Assembly (NCBI GenBank): GCA_963778225.1
Contig: CAVZTR010000012.1
Location: 477,978-541,977, forward strand
Length of the DNA: 64,000 nucleotides
Direction of reading: 5' to 3'
Origin: JAGVSR01 sp963778225
GTDB taxonomy: Bacteria; Pseudomonadota; Alphaproteobacteria; Rhizobiales; Hyphomicrobiaceae
Positions within the stretch are counted from its first letter, which is position 1, and every line of letters begins with the position of its first letter. The notes beneath the pieces are model-generated. The model was not told where the DNA came from and searched no databases. It saw only the letters and a program-made list of their open reading frames with translations. Shown here in pieces: positions 8,416-17,996 of the stretch. A program made the position numbers and the translations under genes.

Positions 8416-10287
8416 TCAGTACTGCTGGAAGTAGAGCAGGCGCGGGGGCGGCGCGGCCGAGTAGTATTTCTGCGGCTTGCCGAAGCTCGACTTGAACCAG
8501 GGTTGGGGTGCGCCGTAAGCGGCAAATGCCGGCCTTGGCTTCGGCCTCAGAGTGGCGATTTCGCCACCCTTGCGCAATTCGTCGTTCTGCTTCTTCAGGG
8601 CAAGGGCCGGATCGCGCGATGCGATCAGCTTGATCGACTTGCCGGCGAGTGCATCGCTGTAACGCTTATCATGGCCGTAGATGTCCTTGAACTGCACGAG
8701 CGTGCCGTCGGGATTCACCCAGGTGGTGAGATAGGTATTGTACACGGGCAGGTGGGTCTTGAGTTCGATGCGTGCCGTGGACTTCACCTTCAACTGACGG
8801 GCGACGTCTTCGGCCGACCAACCTTCGACTTCGCCGAGAATGACTTCGGCGAAGCGCTCCGGATTGCGGACGCGGATGCAGCCGTGGCTGAAGGTGCGCT
8901 CCGTGCTGTTGAAGAGGTGCTTGTCGTTGGTGTCGTGCATGTAGACGTCGTGATGGTTCGGGAACATGAACTTCAGACGTCCCAGCGGATTGCCAGGGCC
9001 GGGACCCTGAATGATCGGCACGTTGCGGATGTCGACCTTCGACCACTTGATGCGGGCCGGATTGATCACGCGCTTGCCGTCGCGGATCTGCATGCCGCGG
9101 CGGGCGAGCACGCCATAGTCGCCACCGCGCATGTGCGGCAGAATCTGGCGCAGCTTGATTGATTCCGGCACGCCCCATTCCGGCTGGAAAATGACGTGGT
9201 TCATTTCGTCGGAGAACACAGGCGTCTGGGTGTTGGGTTTACCGATGATGATGCGTTCCTGGTGAATGACTTCACCGGACTTGACCACGCGGGTCTGGAA
9301 CTCGGGAAGGTTGTTCCAGACGTAGAGCTTGCCCATGTCGGCCGGCATCGTGCGCCAGCGCTCCAGGTTGACGAGGAATTTTTCCAGCTTGTCGCGGTTG
9401 GCGATGCGCGCAGGCGGCGCAGCACGGTTCAAGGCCTCGCGCACGCCATCATCGACATAGCGCTTGCTCTCGTAGCCGGCGTTGTCGAGGTAGGTGCGGA
9501 TTTTGCGCATCAAGGTGCGATCGAGAAGGTCGGCGTCTTCGGAGACTTCGGCTCCGAGCCGCTGGCGGATGATCTGCACGTCAGGATGGCGCTTGCCCGC
9601 GTCGATGCGCTCGCCGGGCGACAATAAGGGCAGCGGCTTGCGGGCGATGTCGCCGCGCTCTTCCAGATAGGCGAGGCGAAGGCGCTCGAATTGCGGGTGC
9701 TGGGGATGGAAACTCCGCAAGCCAGCCACCACGTCGCCGCCGTTGGCTGCGATGGCGCGGAACACATCGCCGGCGTAGACGGTCCTGGGCGATGCATCGA
9801 GCCAACGCGAAAGTTGGGTTGCATCGACGCGACCGCCGCGGGCGTGCCAGGCATAGCGGACCGCAGAGACGGACAAGTCGACCTCGGCTGCCGCGCGGGC
9901 GGCGACGGACGCGGTCGAGATGGGAAGATCAGGCAGACGGAATTGCGTGGGATCGAGGCCATAGAGATCGGCTTCGGCAAGCTCATCATAGAGCGCGCGG
10001 CCGGCGTCGGTCAGGCCGTGGGCGCTGGTCCAGTGCGGGCCGACACCCTGTTCGCGGTAGTGGCCAGAGAGCTGCGAGAGGTGGCCCTTCTCGATCGGGT
10101 CACGGGCCGCTTCCATGCGGCTTTCGACGTCTGCGATGATTGCAGCCACCGCTGCCTGTTCGTCGTCAGTGGCTTCGCCCGCGGCTACGGCGCCGTCGGT
10201 CGCCGTCCCGGCAGGCGCGGCGGTCAGGGGAACTGCCCACCCCATCACCGCTGCGAAGGCCGCCACCGCACACACAACCGAACGCAT
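8416..10287 (-). CDS. L,D-transpeptidase, YcbB (LdtD) type
   Basis: Periplasmic peptidoglycan cross-linking enzyme of 623 aa that forms 3-3 bonds between diaminopimelate residues. It has a signal peptide (about residues 1-26), a YcbB-type N-terminal scaffold domain with a peptidoglycan-binding-like segment around residues 180-280, then the catalytic domain with HDTNDKHLFN and SHGCIRVRNP; the nucleophile is Cys470 with His468. A C-terminal Pro/Tyr-rich extension follows. ATG at 10287 begins the signal peptide; the frame upstream is open but not leader-like. A second, shorter L,D-transpeptidase is at 40376. Confidence 0.93.
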   Translation of the reverse strand: MRSVVCAVAAFAAVMGWAVPLTAAPAGTATDGAVAAGEATDDEQAAVAAIIADVESRMEAARDPIEKGHLSQLSGHYREQGVGPHWTSAHGLTDAGRALYDELAEADLYGLDPTQFRLPDLPISTASVAARAAAEVDLSVSAVRYAWHARGGRVDATQLSRWLDASPRTVYAGDVFRAIAANGGDVVAGLRSFHPQHPQFERLRLAYLEERGDIARKPLPLLSPGERIDAGKRHPDVQIIRQRLGAEVSEDADLLDRTLMRKIRTYLDNAGYESKRYVDDGVREALNRAAPPARIANRDKLEKFLVNLERWRTMPADMGKLYVWNNLPEFQTRVVKSGEVIHQERIIIGKPNTQTPVFSDEMNHVIFQPEWGVPESIKLRQILPHMRGGDYGVLARRGMQIRDGKRVINPARIKWSKVDIRNVPIIQGPGPGNPLGRLKFMFPNHHDVYMHDTNDKHLFNSTERTFSHGCIRVRNPERFAEVILGEVEGWSAEDVARQLKVKSTARIELKTHLPVYNTYLTTWVNPDGTLVQFKDIYGHDKRYSDALAGKSIKLIASRDPALALKKQNDELRKGGEIATLRPKPRPAFAAYGAPQPWFKSSFGKPQKYYSAAPPPRLLYFQQY

Positions 10288-10503
10288 CAAATCACTCCTG
10301 CACTCTATGCTCGAAAGGCGCACTATTGCTGCGTCCCTAAAGGTTCGCCAACCGGAACCCATCAATTGCCCGGCTTATCTTTAGAGATGATAAACGGAGC
10401 ATACGAATGATCGAAACCGTGGCCTGTAACCTACTGTTTTTCCCCAACGCATCATAGCTGGGGAAGATCCCTAACTAATTGTGTTGCAGGAACTAACGGC
10501 GTC

Positions 10504-11163
10504 TTAAATCCGGGGAACGAGGCGTGTCACACGCCAGCCGGTGCCTTCGAAAGACAATGTGGCTGTGAGGTCCGGTGCGGTGGCTTTCGCATCACGCGAC
10601 AGGCCGATGGAAACGCCCAAGGGACCTTCCAGGCCCACGGACTTGATGTTGCCAAATCCCAACCGGCGGCTCTGAGGGACGATGGGTGCTGCGGTTGCCG
10701 ATACGCCAATTCCGGCCGGCATCGGGGCCGGGTCCGTTTTCGTGCCGAAGAGATCGCGGACGAAGCCGCCCACCTGACCGGCGAGATCCGGCGTGCCTGT
10801 CTTCATGGAGTTGATGAACTCGCGCAGGCTTTTGCCTTCAGCGTGGAGGCGAATGAGCGATTGCGGTGTCAGCAGGGTGTCGAGTGAGGCTTCGACCAGT
10901 TTCGGCAACGTATCCTTGCTCACTTTCTCGATGATGAGATCGCTGCCAGGCGTGCCTTTCGTGGCCTCTTTGAGGTTCTGCTCGATACCGGCCGTGACTG
11001 CCGGCCGAAGCGAGTTGCGGACGGCAGGAAAATCAATGCCGCGTTCGACGCCGGCAACATCGCCGCTTTCGAGGGCGAGCTTGAGCTGGTAGGCCGACCA
11101 GGCGGGCCAGGCGACGTAGAATAGACCTGCCAAGACAATGGCGAGACCGGTCAGCAAGCGCAT
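10504..11163 (-). CDS. DUF2939-type membrane-anchored protein
   Basis: A protein of 219 aa starting MRLLTGLAIVLAGLFYVAWP, one N-terminal membrane anchor, followed by the DUF2939 pattern: SAYQLKLALESGD, 'GIDFPAVRNSLR', and a C-terminal beta-rich part ending in TGWRVTRLVP. The bulk should lie in the periplasm. The function of DUF2939 is unknown. ATG at 11163 was chosen because it starts the anchor. Divergent from recQ with about 250 bp between starts. Confidence 0.8.
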   Translation of the reverse strand: MRLLTGLAIVLAGLFYVAWPAWSAYQLKLALESGDVAGVERGIDFPAVRNSLRPAVTAGIEQNLKEATKGTPGSDLIIEKVSKDTLPKLVEASLDTLLTPQSLIRLHAEGKSLREFINSMKTGTPDLAGQVGGFVRDLFGTKTDPAPMPAGIGVSATAAPIVPQSRRLGFGNIKSVGLEGPLGVSIGLSRDAKATAPDLTATLSFEGTGWRVTRLVPRI

Positions 11164-11412
11164 GTTTCGACAGTCCTCTGGTTGCGGATAGCGACTTTGC
11201 TGTCCCCGAGCCGGCCGCATGTGCCGGCCGCCTTGTGGGAGGCGGTTGTAGGTCACGACAGTGGCAGCGTCACGTCAGACGACGGAAAAGTTTGTCTTTC
11301 GCGTTTCGCGACGGCGCGGATTTCACGGGACAAGATCTCGGCAGCGGCCGCACGGGAGCCGGAATCATCTAAGAGTGCTGGATCCATCCTCTTGTTTGAC
11401 CGAACAGAACCC

Positions 11413-13599
11413 ATGCCCCCCGCCGCTCAGCGGAAACCATCGACCGAGGGACCCACGCTCAAGGCCGCCCTCGGTGTCCTCGAACGCGTGTTCGGCTATC
11501 ACAGCTTCCGGCTGCACCAGTCCGCCATCATCGAGACCGTGCTCGCGGGGCGAGATGCCCTCGTTCTGATGCCAACCGGCGGCGGCAAGTCGCTGTGCTA
11601 CCAGATCCCGGCCATCGTCCGGGCCGGTACGGGCATCGTCGTCTCACCGCTGATCGCGCTGATGCAGGATCAGGTGGACGCGCTCAAGGAAGCGGGCGTT
11701 TCGGCGGCGTTTCTCAATTCGAGCCTGTCGTTTCCCGAACAGCAGGCGGTGGAACGGCAGCTCGTCGCCGGTGCGCTCGACTTATTGTATGTCGCGCCCG
11801 AACGGCTGTTGCAGGAGCGGATGATCTCGCTGCTCGGGCAGACGACGATTTCGCTGTTCGCCATCGATGAAGCGCATTGCGTTTCGCAGTGGGGTCATGA
11901 TTTCCGGCCGGAATACCGGCAGCTGCGCCAGCTCGCCGACCGTTTTCCGGGCGTGCCGCGGGTGGCGCTGACGGCGACAGCGGATGAGCGCACGCGGGAA
12001 GAGATCGTCGCGGAACTCAGCCTCGAGCAGGCGGAGCGGTTCGTTGCGAGTTTTGACCGGCCGAACATTCGCTACACCATTGCAGAGATGGGGTCGGTCA
12101 GCGCGCGCGAGCGGCTTTGGCAGTTCATCGAGGCAGAGCATCCGGAAGATGCGGGCATCGTCTACTGCCTGTCGCGCAAGCAGGTGGAAGAGACCGCTGC
12201 GTGGCTGACGACGAAAGGCCGGCGGGCGCTCGCCTATCACGCGGGGCTCGATCCGCAGATCCGGCGACGGGCGCAGGAGCGGTTTCTGCAGGAGGATGGG
12301 CTCATCATCGTCGCGACGATCGCGTTCGGCATGGGGATCGACAAGCCGGACGTGCGCTTCGTGGCCCATTTGAGCCTGCCGAAATCGATTGAAGCCTATT
12401 ACCAGGAGACGGGGCGCGCGGGGCGTGACGGGGAGCCGGCCAATGCTTGGCTTGCCTATTCGTTGCAGGACGTCATTCAGCAGCGGCAGTGGATCGCGCA
12501 GTCGGATGGCGCGGACGCTTTCAAGCAGGTGCAGCGGCAGAAACTCGATGCACTGATCGGGCTCGGGGAAATGGTGACGTGCCGGCGACAGGCGCTGCTG
12601 GCTTACTTCGGCCAGGGCGGCAGCCCGCCGTGCGGGAATTGCGACAACTGTCTCACACCGCCGGCGACGGAGGATGGAACCGTTCTGGCGCAGAAGGCGC
12701 TGTCGACGGTTTATCGGACGGGCCAGCGCTACGGTGTCGGCTATCTGATCGACATCCTGCATGGGAAAGCAGATGAGCGTTGCATCCGGTCATCGCATGA
12801 CAAGCTGACGGTGTTCGGCATCGGCAAAGAGACGGACGCGACGGTCTGGCGCGGACTTTACCGGCAGCTCGTGGCGCAGGGTTACCTCACCGGCGATGAC
12901 GAGGGCTTTGGCACGCTGGTGCTGACGGACCGGGCGAGGCCACTGCTGCGCGGGGAAGAAAAGTTTCTCATGCGCGTGGCAACGGCCAACGACCGCGGCG
13001 GCAAGACCAAGCGCGAGAAGAAGAGCCCGGCAGCGGCCGGCGTCGCATCCGAACATCAGGCAGCGTTCACTGCTCTGCGGGCGCTACGGGCCAGGCTGGC
13101 GGCGGAAGCGAAGCTGCCGCCGTATGTGATCTGTCACGACCGGACGTTGGCTGAACTGGCCGAGAAGCGTCCACAGACACTCGATGCGCTCGGCGATATC
13201 ACGGGGCTCGGGGCGAGCAAGATCAAGCGATACGGACAGGCGATGCTGGATACGCTGGCTGCGTTTGCCAGCCATCCCGTCTTGAAGAACCGATTGTCAG
13301 CAACAGTGAACGAGACGCTGGCGCTGCACCTGCAGGGTCTCGACGCGGAGACGATCGCGGAGCGGCGCGGCCTCGGCGTGGGCACGATCTACGGCCATTT
13401 CGCGGAAGCGATCGAGGCCGGCCTGATCGAGGCGCGTGCGGTGCTGAAGGACCTCGACGACGGCGATCTCGACGAGATCCACGAGGCGTTCGAACGCACG
13501 GCGACGCTCGAAAGCGGTAAGCTCGGGCCTGCTCATGGCGCACTCGATGGCCGGTTCGATTACGGCATCCTCAAGTGTGTGCTGGCGGAATTGGCCTGA
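11413..13599 (+). CDS. recQ: ATP-dependent DNA helicase RecQ
   Basis: 3'-5' DNA helicase of 728 aa acting in recombination repair and stalled forks. Walker A is GGGKS with Lys59. The DEAH box is Asp152-His155, followed by the RecQ loop SQWGHDFRPEY. The zinc site is Cys390 plus C407, C410, C413 (CGNCDNC). An RQC winged-helix and an HRDC domain (LPPYVICHDRTL) follow, and then an extra C-terminal helix-turn-helix-like segment (GLGVGTIYGHFAEAIEAG). ATG at 11413 matches the family; the ORF runs upstream but that part overlaps the promoter region of the divergent gene. Confidence 0.96.
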   Translation: MPPAAQRKPSTEGPTLKAALGVLERVFGYHSFRLHQSAIIETVLAGRDALVLMPTGGGKSLCYQIPAIVRAGTGIVVSPLIALMQDQVDALKEAGVSAAFLNSSLSFPEQQAVERQLVAGALDLLYVAPERLLQERMISLLGQTTISLFAIDEAHCVSQWGHDFRPEYRQLRQLADRFPGVPRVALTATADERTREEIVAELSLEQAERFVASFDRPNIRYTIAEMGSVSARERLWQFIEAEHPEDAGIVYCLSRKQVEETAAWLTTKGRRALAYHAGLDPQIRRRAQERFLQEDGLIIVATIAFGMGIDKPDVRFVAHLSLPKSIEAYYQETGRAGRDGEPANAWLAYSLQDVIQQRQWIAQSDGADAFKQVQRQKLDALIGLGEMVTCRRQALLAYFGQGGSPPCGNCDNCLTPPATEDGTVLAQKALSTVYRTGQRYGVGYLIDILHGKADERCIRSSHDKLTVFGIGKETDATVWRGLYRQLVAQGYLTGDDEGFGTLVLTDRARPLLRGEEKFLMRVATANDRGGKTKREKKSPAAAGVASEHQAAFTALRALRARLAAEAKLPPYVICHDRTLAELAEKRPQTLDALGDITGLGASKIKRYGQAMLDTLAAFASHPVLKNRLSATVNETLALHLQGLDAETIAERRGLGVGTIYGHFAEAIEAGLIEARAVLKDLDDGDLDEIHEAFERTATLESGKLGPAHGALDGRFDYGILKCVLAELA

Positions 13600-13603
13600 T
13601 GGG

Positions 13604-13939
13604 CTATTTGCCCGACTTGGTGAAGCCGTCGCGCGCAGCAAGGGCGAGGCCGAACAGCAGCCCCGAATGAAAGAACGCGCTCGCCAGCGTCAGTGAGCTC
13701 TGGCTCCAGATGAGACCCGGCGACAGCGCCATCAGACCCACGGCCGCGATGTAACCGACGACCAGCCGCGACGGCAGCTCCGATCCGAAGCGCCAAGCCA
13801 CCAGCCCGGCCGCGGCGAGCACGATGGCGGCTTTCATCAGAGCCATAAAGCGCAGCAGGAGGGTCAAGTCGGCATCGGCCGTGGCGTCGGGTGCAGACAG
13901 GTGACCTGCGATCACGCCTGTCATCGCGGCCAGGATCAC
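13604..13939 (-). CDS. small membrane protein, four transmembrane segments
   Basis: A protein of 111 aa with four hydrophobic segments (about residues 1-14, 32-50, 58-75, 85-103). The family is not recognised. The GTG start at 13939 is the only usual start codon in a frame that stays open for about 90 nt upstream, so the true start is uncertain. It is convergent with recQ, with a 4-bp gap between the two stops. Confidence 0.55.
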   Translation of the reverse strand: MILAAMTGVIAGHLSAPDATADADLTLLLRFMALMKAAIVLAAAGLVAWRFGSELPSRLVVGYIAAVGLMALSPGLIWSQSSLTLASAFFHSGLLFGLALAARDGFTKSGK

Positions 13940-14251
13940 GACGGAGGCGAGGATGGCCCGCCGGACGGTCAGCGATTGAGCGCTGAGGGGCCACGACTGT
14001 GACGGCCGGGCGATATCGATGGCCGTGCTTCCCTCCGAATGGACAGGCCTCCGAGGTCACCTGCGCGTGTGGCGCTTGTCAAGCTGAGCGGTTCATCGGG
14101 TTCATCGGTAGGACGCGCGGGGAGCCGCGATCGATAGATTTCGCCGATGTGGCCGCGAAACATCTTCCCTAAGAAGAATTAACCCCTATGTGCTAGACCG
14201 AACACCGCGGGCACATTAGCCTCGCACATCAATGCTTTCTGGAGGCGCCCC

Positions 14252-14557
14252 GTGGCCGGTACCCTGCTCAAGACGATGATGGCAGCTCTTCTCGTGACCG
14301 GGATTGCAGCGGCTGCCGCCCCGCGGCCCGCCGAGGCGCAATCGACGTCGAACGGGAAGAAGGCCAAGCCGCTGACCGGCAAGAGCTACTACGGACGCCG
14401 GGGCGGTTACACGGTGCGCAAGTCGGACATCATCGGTGACTCGCGGCGGCAGGATCCGTCGATCAATGCCCGTACGTCGGGCGCGCCGCTGATGGGTGAT
14501 TTCTTCTGGGAACAGCCCACGTCGCCGATTGGTGGCAACACCTCATACATGCACTAA
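14252..14557 (+). CDS. small exported basic protein
   Basis: A protein of 101 aa with a signal peptide (residues 1-29, ending PAEAQ) and a short basic mature part rich in Gly, Ser and Tyr. It resembles the many small alphaproteobacterial secreted proteins of unknown role; I do not recognise a named family. GTG start at 14252, preceded by GGAGG at 14239-14243 (CTGGAGGCGCCCC), a strong ribosome site. A terminator follows. Confidence 0.75.
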   Translation: MAGTLLKTMMAALLVTGIAAAAAPRPAEAQSTSNGKKAKPLTGKSYYGRRGGYTVRKSDIIGDSRRQDPSINARTSGAPLMGDFFWEQPTSPIGGNTSYMH

Positions 14558-14615
14558 GCGCGCACTGGGGCGCGTTCACGACGCCCGCTGTCGCTCATTT
14601 GACCTGAGATTGATA

Positions 14616-14651
14616 AAGGTGCGCCCGCAACGGCGTGCCTTTGTTGTTTTT
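14616..14651 (+). terminator. intrinsic terminator after the small exported protein
   Basis: A 9-bp stem (AAGGTGCGC / GCGTGCCTT, with two G-U pairs) is followed by TTGTTGTTTTT. It lies about 60 bp past the stop codon. Confidence 0.65.
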
Positions 14652-14946
14652 GGCGCCGCTTTAGATCAAGCTGTGACCTAGCTGCTTGCAGAACTTGCCG
14701 CATCTATGTACGCCAGCCGCGACTGCCAAATATCTGGGCGTTTGCCTATATTTCTTTCATTTTCGACGAAGTTTGTTATCGTGCAGCCCAGTTCAGATCT
14801 AGCTTTTTCCGAGCCCCGCAGTTGAGTCAGGGGAATGATTTTCGCAGCGGTCTGCGAACTTCCCCAGCTTCAAACACTTACATGACAGAGACGCAGCGCG
14901 TGTAATGGCGCCATGGCGTCCGTCAATCATCGATGGGCCAGTGATC
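14652..14946. other. gap between terminator and marR-type gene, no gene seen
   Basis: The full gene-less stretch is 14558-14946. Past the terminator it holds a moderately AT-rich part (about 14720-14790) that probably carries the promoter of the MarR-type gene. I could not place -35/-10 boxes with confidence, and no open frame looks coding. Confidence 0.5.
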
Positions 14947-15456
14947 ATGACGACAACGACAAAGAATGAACGTGCAGAGCATAAGTCAGGCGAAGCAAGA
15001 GATCGCGTGCAGCCTGATTCGACCCTGAGCTTCGCTTCGCAGAGTGCCACGCACTTGTTGCATCGCGCCGGCCAACACGCCGAAGAGCTGTTTGCTCGCG
15101 CCTCGGGCGAACTTGGCATTACGGCTCGCCAGTTCATCGTTCTGGCGGCGATCGACGGCTTGGATAAGCCCAGTCAGACCACGCTTTGCGATGTCTCTGG
15201 CATCGATCGCTCGACGCTGGCTGACATCGTCCGAAGGCTAGAGATGCGCGGGCTCATCCACCGTCAGCGAACAAAGACGGATGCGCGCATGTATGCCGTC
15301 AACGTGACCGAAGAAGGCCGGTCCATTCTCATGCGCGCAGCGCCCATCGCGCGCGAGGTGGAGGAGGAGCTCTTAGCCGGGTTCAGCGAAGCCGACCGTG
15401 AAGCGTTCAAAACGCTACTCGGCCGGATCATGTCGCTGGGGTCGAAGGCTGCCTGA
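14947..15456 (+). CDS. MarR-family transcriptional regulator
   Basis: Winged-helix DNA-binding repressor of 169 aa. The core is ELGITARQFIVLAAI, the recognition region SQTTLCDVSGIDRSTLADIVRRLEMRGLIHR and the wing with DARMYAVNVTEEGRSIL. ATG at 14947 was preferred to an in-frame start at 14905 because the extra residues are not family-like. It is convergent with the glutamate-putrescine ligase gene (2-bp gap), at the left edge of the polyamine cluster. A role in that cluster is possible but not shown. Confidence 0.88.
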   Translation: MTTTTKNERAEHKSGEARDRVQPDSTLSFASQSATHLLHRAGQHAEELFARASGELGITARQFIVLAAIDGLDKPSQTTLCDVSGIDRSTLADIVRRLEMRGLIHRQRTKTDARMYAVNVTEEGRSILMRAAPIAREVEEELLAGFSEADREAFKTLLGRIMSLGSKAA

Positions 15457-15458
15457 GG

Positions 15459-16859
15459 CTAGACGCTGAGCAGCAGGTGCTCGCGTTCCCACGGGCTTAT
15501 CACGCGCATGAACTCCTCGAACTCGGACCGCTTCATTTGCATGTAAACGTGGCTGAAGCGGTGGCCGAGGATGTCGTGCAGATCCTTGCTGTCTTCGAAC
15601 TCGAGAAGCGCTTCGAGGAGTCCGCGCGGCAGCTGATGGGCGTTGCGGTAGGCGTTACCTGCAACGGCGGGACGCGGCTGGAGATGGTTCTTCATGCCGA
15701 GGTAGCCGCTGGCAAGGCTGGCGGCGATCGCGAGATAGGGATTGCTATCCGATCCGGGGAGCCGGTTTTCAACGCGGCGGGCGCCGGGGCCCGATACGGG
15801 AATGCGTAATCCGGCCGAGCGGTTGTCAAGACCCCACTCGACATTGATCGGGGCGGCGCCGCCGGGCACCAGACGGCGGTACGAATTCACGTACGGAGCA
15901 AACAGACACATGGCGGACGGCAGATAGGTCTGCTGGCCGGCCAGGAAATGGTGGAACAGCTTGCTCGGCTGGCCGTGTTCATCTGTGAAGATGTTGCGGC
16001 CCGTTTTCTTGTCGACGATGCTCTGGTGGATGTGCATGGCGCTACCGGGCTCATTTTCGAGCGGCTTTGCCATGAACGTCGCGTAGCACCCGTGCTTGAA
16101 TGCGGCCTCGCGGATGGTGCGCTTGAACAGAAAAACCTGATCGGCGAGATGAACGGGATCGCCGTGCACGAGGTTGATTTCGAGCTGTGCCGCGCCGCCT
16201 TCCTGAATGATCGTGTCGATCTGCAGGTACTGGAGTTCGGCAAATTCATAAATGTCGTCGACGATCTTGTCGTATTCGTCCACGGCGCCGAGGCTGTAGG
16301 CCTGACGGCCGGAGCCCTTACGGCCCGAGCGCCCCGTCGGCGGTTCCAGCGGATAATCGGGATCGGGATTGGTTTTCGTCAGGTAGAATTCGAGTTCGGG
16401 CGCCACGACGGGCGCCCAGCCCTCTTGCGCATAGAGTTCGACCACACGGCGCAAGACTGCGCGGGGGGCGATCTCGACGGGATCTCCATTCTGCCACGTC
16501 GCATCGTGAATGACCTGGGCGGTGGGGCTGGATGCCCACGGCGCGGGGCGGATCGTCGTCAGGTCCGGAACCATCATCAAGTCGCTCTCGGCATAGAGCG
16601 CCTGGCCGTCCTCTTCGAAGCCCACGTAATCGCCGGTGATCGTCTGATGGAAGATCGAGATCGGCAGATGGACCGGTTCGAGCTTTACGAATTTTTCGAC
16701 CGGCATCGTCTTGCCGCGCGCCACACCGGCAATGTCGGGGACCGCGCAGTCGACTTCCTCAATCCGGTGAGCGCGGACCCAAGCCCGCACGTCTTCCGCC
16801 CTTGTTCCGACGCCCAAAATCTCGCTCTCGCCAGACCCGGACCGCTGCTCGGCACTCAT
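15459..16859 (-). CDS. puuA: glutamine synthetase family protein, probable glutamate-putrescine ligase
   Basis: A protein of 466 aa of the glutamine synthetase fold, probably forming gamma-glutamylputrescine from glutamate, putrescine and ATP. Visible motifs: APELEFYL (metal-binding Glu), EGGAAQLEINLVHGDP, AMHIHQSI (His of the nucleotide site), GLDNRSAGLRIP and ENRLPGSDSNPYLA. Related PuuA, GlnT and GlnA3 types share these. The assignment to PuuA rests on the neighbours: PotFGHI transporter, agmatinase and gamma-glutamylputrescine oxidase. ATG at 16859 has AGGTG 8 nt upstream. A TGTGATCACA operator lies 158 bp upstream. Confidence 0.85.
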   Translation of the reverse strand: MSAEQRSGSGESEILGVGTRAEDVRAWVRAHRIEEVDCAVPDIAGVARGKTMPVEKFVKLEPVHLPISIFHQTITGDYVGFEEDGQALYAESDLMMVPDLTTIRPAPWASSPTAQVIHDATWQNGDPVEIAPRAVLRRVVELYAQEGWAPVVAPELEFYLTKTNPDPDYPLEPPTGRSGRKGSGRQAYSLGAVDEYDKIVDDIYEFAELQYLQIDTIIQEGGAAQLEINLVHGDPVHLADQVFLFKRTIREAAFKHGCYATFMAKPLENEPGSAMHIHQSIVDKKTGRNIFTDEHGQPSKLFHHFLAGQQTYLPSAMCLFAPYVNSYRRLVPGGAAPINVEWGLDNRSAGLRIPVSGPGARRVENRLPGSDSNPYLAIAASLASGYLGMKNHLQPRPAVAGNAYRNAHQLPRGLLEALLEFEDSKDLHDILGHRFSHVYMQMKRSEFEEFMRVISPWEREHLLLSV

Positions 16860-17016
16860 GCTCGCACCTGATGCAATGTTATGTTGCTGATGAAACGCCA
16901 CCGACGGTGCCGGCAGCCGGAGAGCCTAAGACCGGCTCACACGCGGACTTGATTCATCACCGTCTTTCGAAATGAAGGCCGGCGAATGGTGCATCCGCGC
17001 GGGCACCTCCGCCGAA

Positions 17017-17026
17017 TGTGATCACA
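17017..17026. promoter_or_regulatory. GntR-type operator, site 1 (puuA promoter)
   Basis: Perfect palindrome TGTGATCACA with AA flanks. It lies between the end of the gntR gene and the start of the puuA-like gene. The same 10-mer recurs at 17902, 23376 and 23463. Confidence 0.75.
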
Positions 17027-17085
17027 AATCCGACCCGAACTCAAGGCGGGGCCAGGCACGGACATGGTCGAACGGCGCTAAGTCT

Positions 17086-17811
17086 TCACCCGGCGCGGGA
17101 TAAAACCGCTTCGCCGATGAAGCCCATACCTTGCCCGATATCGGCATCGATAGCCTTTCGGAGGTCTGCGGCGCTCCCCTTCTTCATCGCGGCGATCGCG
17201 AATTCATGATGATCTTCGATGGTGGACGTACCGATCCGGCCATAGGCCATGCGCATAAAGGGGCCGAACTGGAGCCAGATGCTCTCGACCAGAGCGACGA
17301 GCGTCCAGGCCTCCGATTTGCGATAGATCGCAAAGTGGAAATGGTAGTTGGCGCGCATGTAGCCCTCGGTGTCTCCGGCACGCATGGCGGTGTCGATCGA
17401 CCGGTCCACCGCTTCGATTGCGGCAATATCGGCCTTTGTGAGCTTGGCGAGCGCGCGGGCTGCAAGTTCAGGTTCGAGTGCACGGCGGGCGAACAAAATC
17501 TGCTCGAATGTCTCGCGCGTCATCGGCGCAACCATGACGCGGCGATTGTCCTGCAGCAGCAGCGCGCGTTCGGCAATGAGCCTGCGGACGGCCTCGCGGA
17601 CCGGCATGGGGCTCACGCCCAGTTCATCGGCAAGGCCACGCAGCGTCACCGCTGAGCCGGGCTTGATGCCGCCGTACAGGATCTGCTCCCGCAGCCGGCG
17701 ATAGACTTCCTCGTGCGTGGTAAGTCCCACGACTGTATGGGTTTCTGGCGGTTCGTCGCCGCCGTTCGCGCCGGCTTTGCCGCCGGCGGATGCACCTGTC
17801 AGACGCTTCAT
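17086..17811 (-). CDS. GntR-family regulator (FadR/VanR type C-domain)
   Basis: A protein of 241 aa. The N-terminal winged helix is HEEVYRRLREQILYGGIKPG then LRGLADELGVSPMPVREAVRRL, the GntR signature. The FCD ligand domain follows, with ARRALEPELAARAL and the metal-binding NYHFHFAIY histidines. ATG at 17811; upstream in-frame starts would read through the operator. It is divergent from the PotF-like gene and shares with it a control region with a TTGTGATCACAA palindrome, so autoregulation and control of polyamine uptake are likely. Confidence 0.92.
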   Translation of the reverse strand: MKRLTGASAGGKAGANGGDEPPETHTVVGLTTHEEVYRRLREQILYGGIKPGSAVTLRGLADELGVSPMPVREAVRRLIAERALLLQDNRRVMVAPMTRETFEQILFARRALEPELAARALAKLTKADIAAIEAVDRSIDTAMRAGDTEGYMRANYHFHFAIYRKSEAWTLVALVESIWLQFGPFMRMAYGRIGTSTIEDHHEFAIAAMKKGSAADLRKAIDADIGQGMGFIGEAVLSRAG

Positions 17812-17900
17812 GCGACCGACTACTCCTCGACTGTCACCGGCGGGGTGCCGCCCGCTTGTGTGGCACATTGATGAAACGACACTCTTGTAGCGCCGGAATT

Positions 17901-17912
17901 TTGTGATCACAA
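17901..17912. promoter_or_regulatory. GntR-type operator, site 2 (gntR / potF divergent promoter)
   Basis: Perfect palindrome TTGTGATCACAA, almost midway between the gntR start (17811) and the PotF-like start (17997). Confidence 0.8.
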
Positions 17913-17996
17913 TGGGGGCACGTTACGAATGGGGCGCGGACGTCTGCGCGGGGCCAGCATCGTGACGACCCACACTCTCCAAACAGGAGTTCGTAA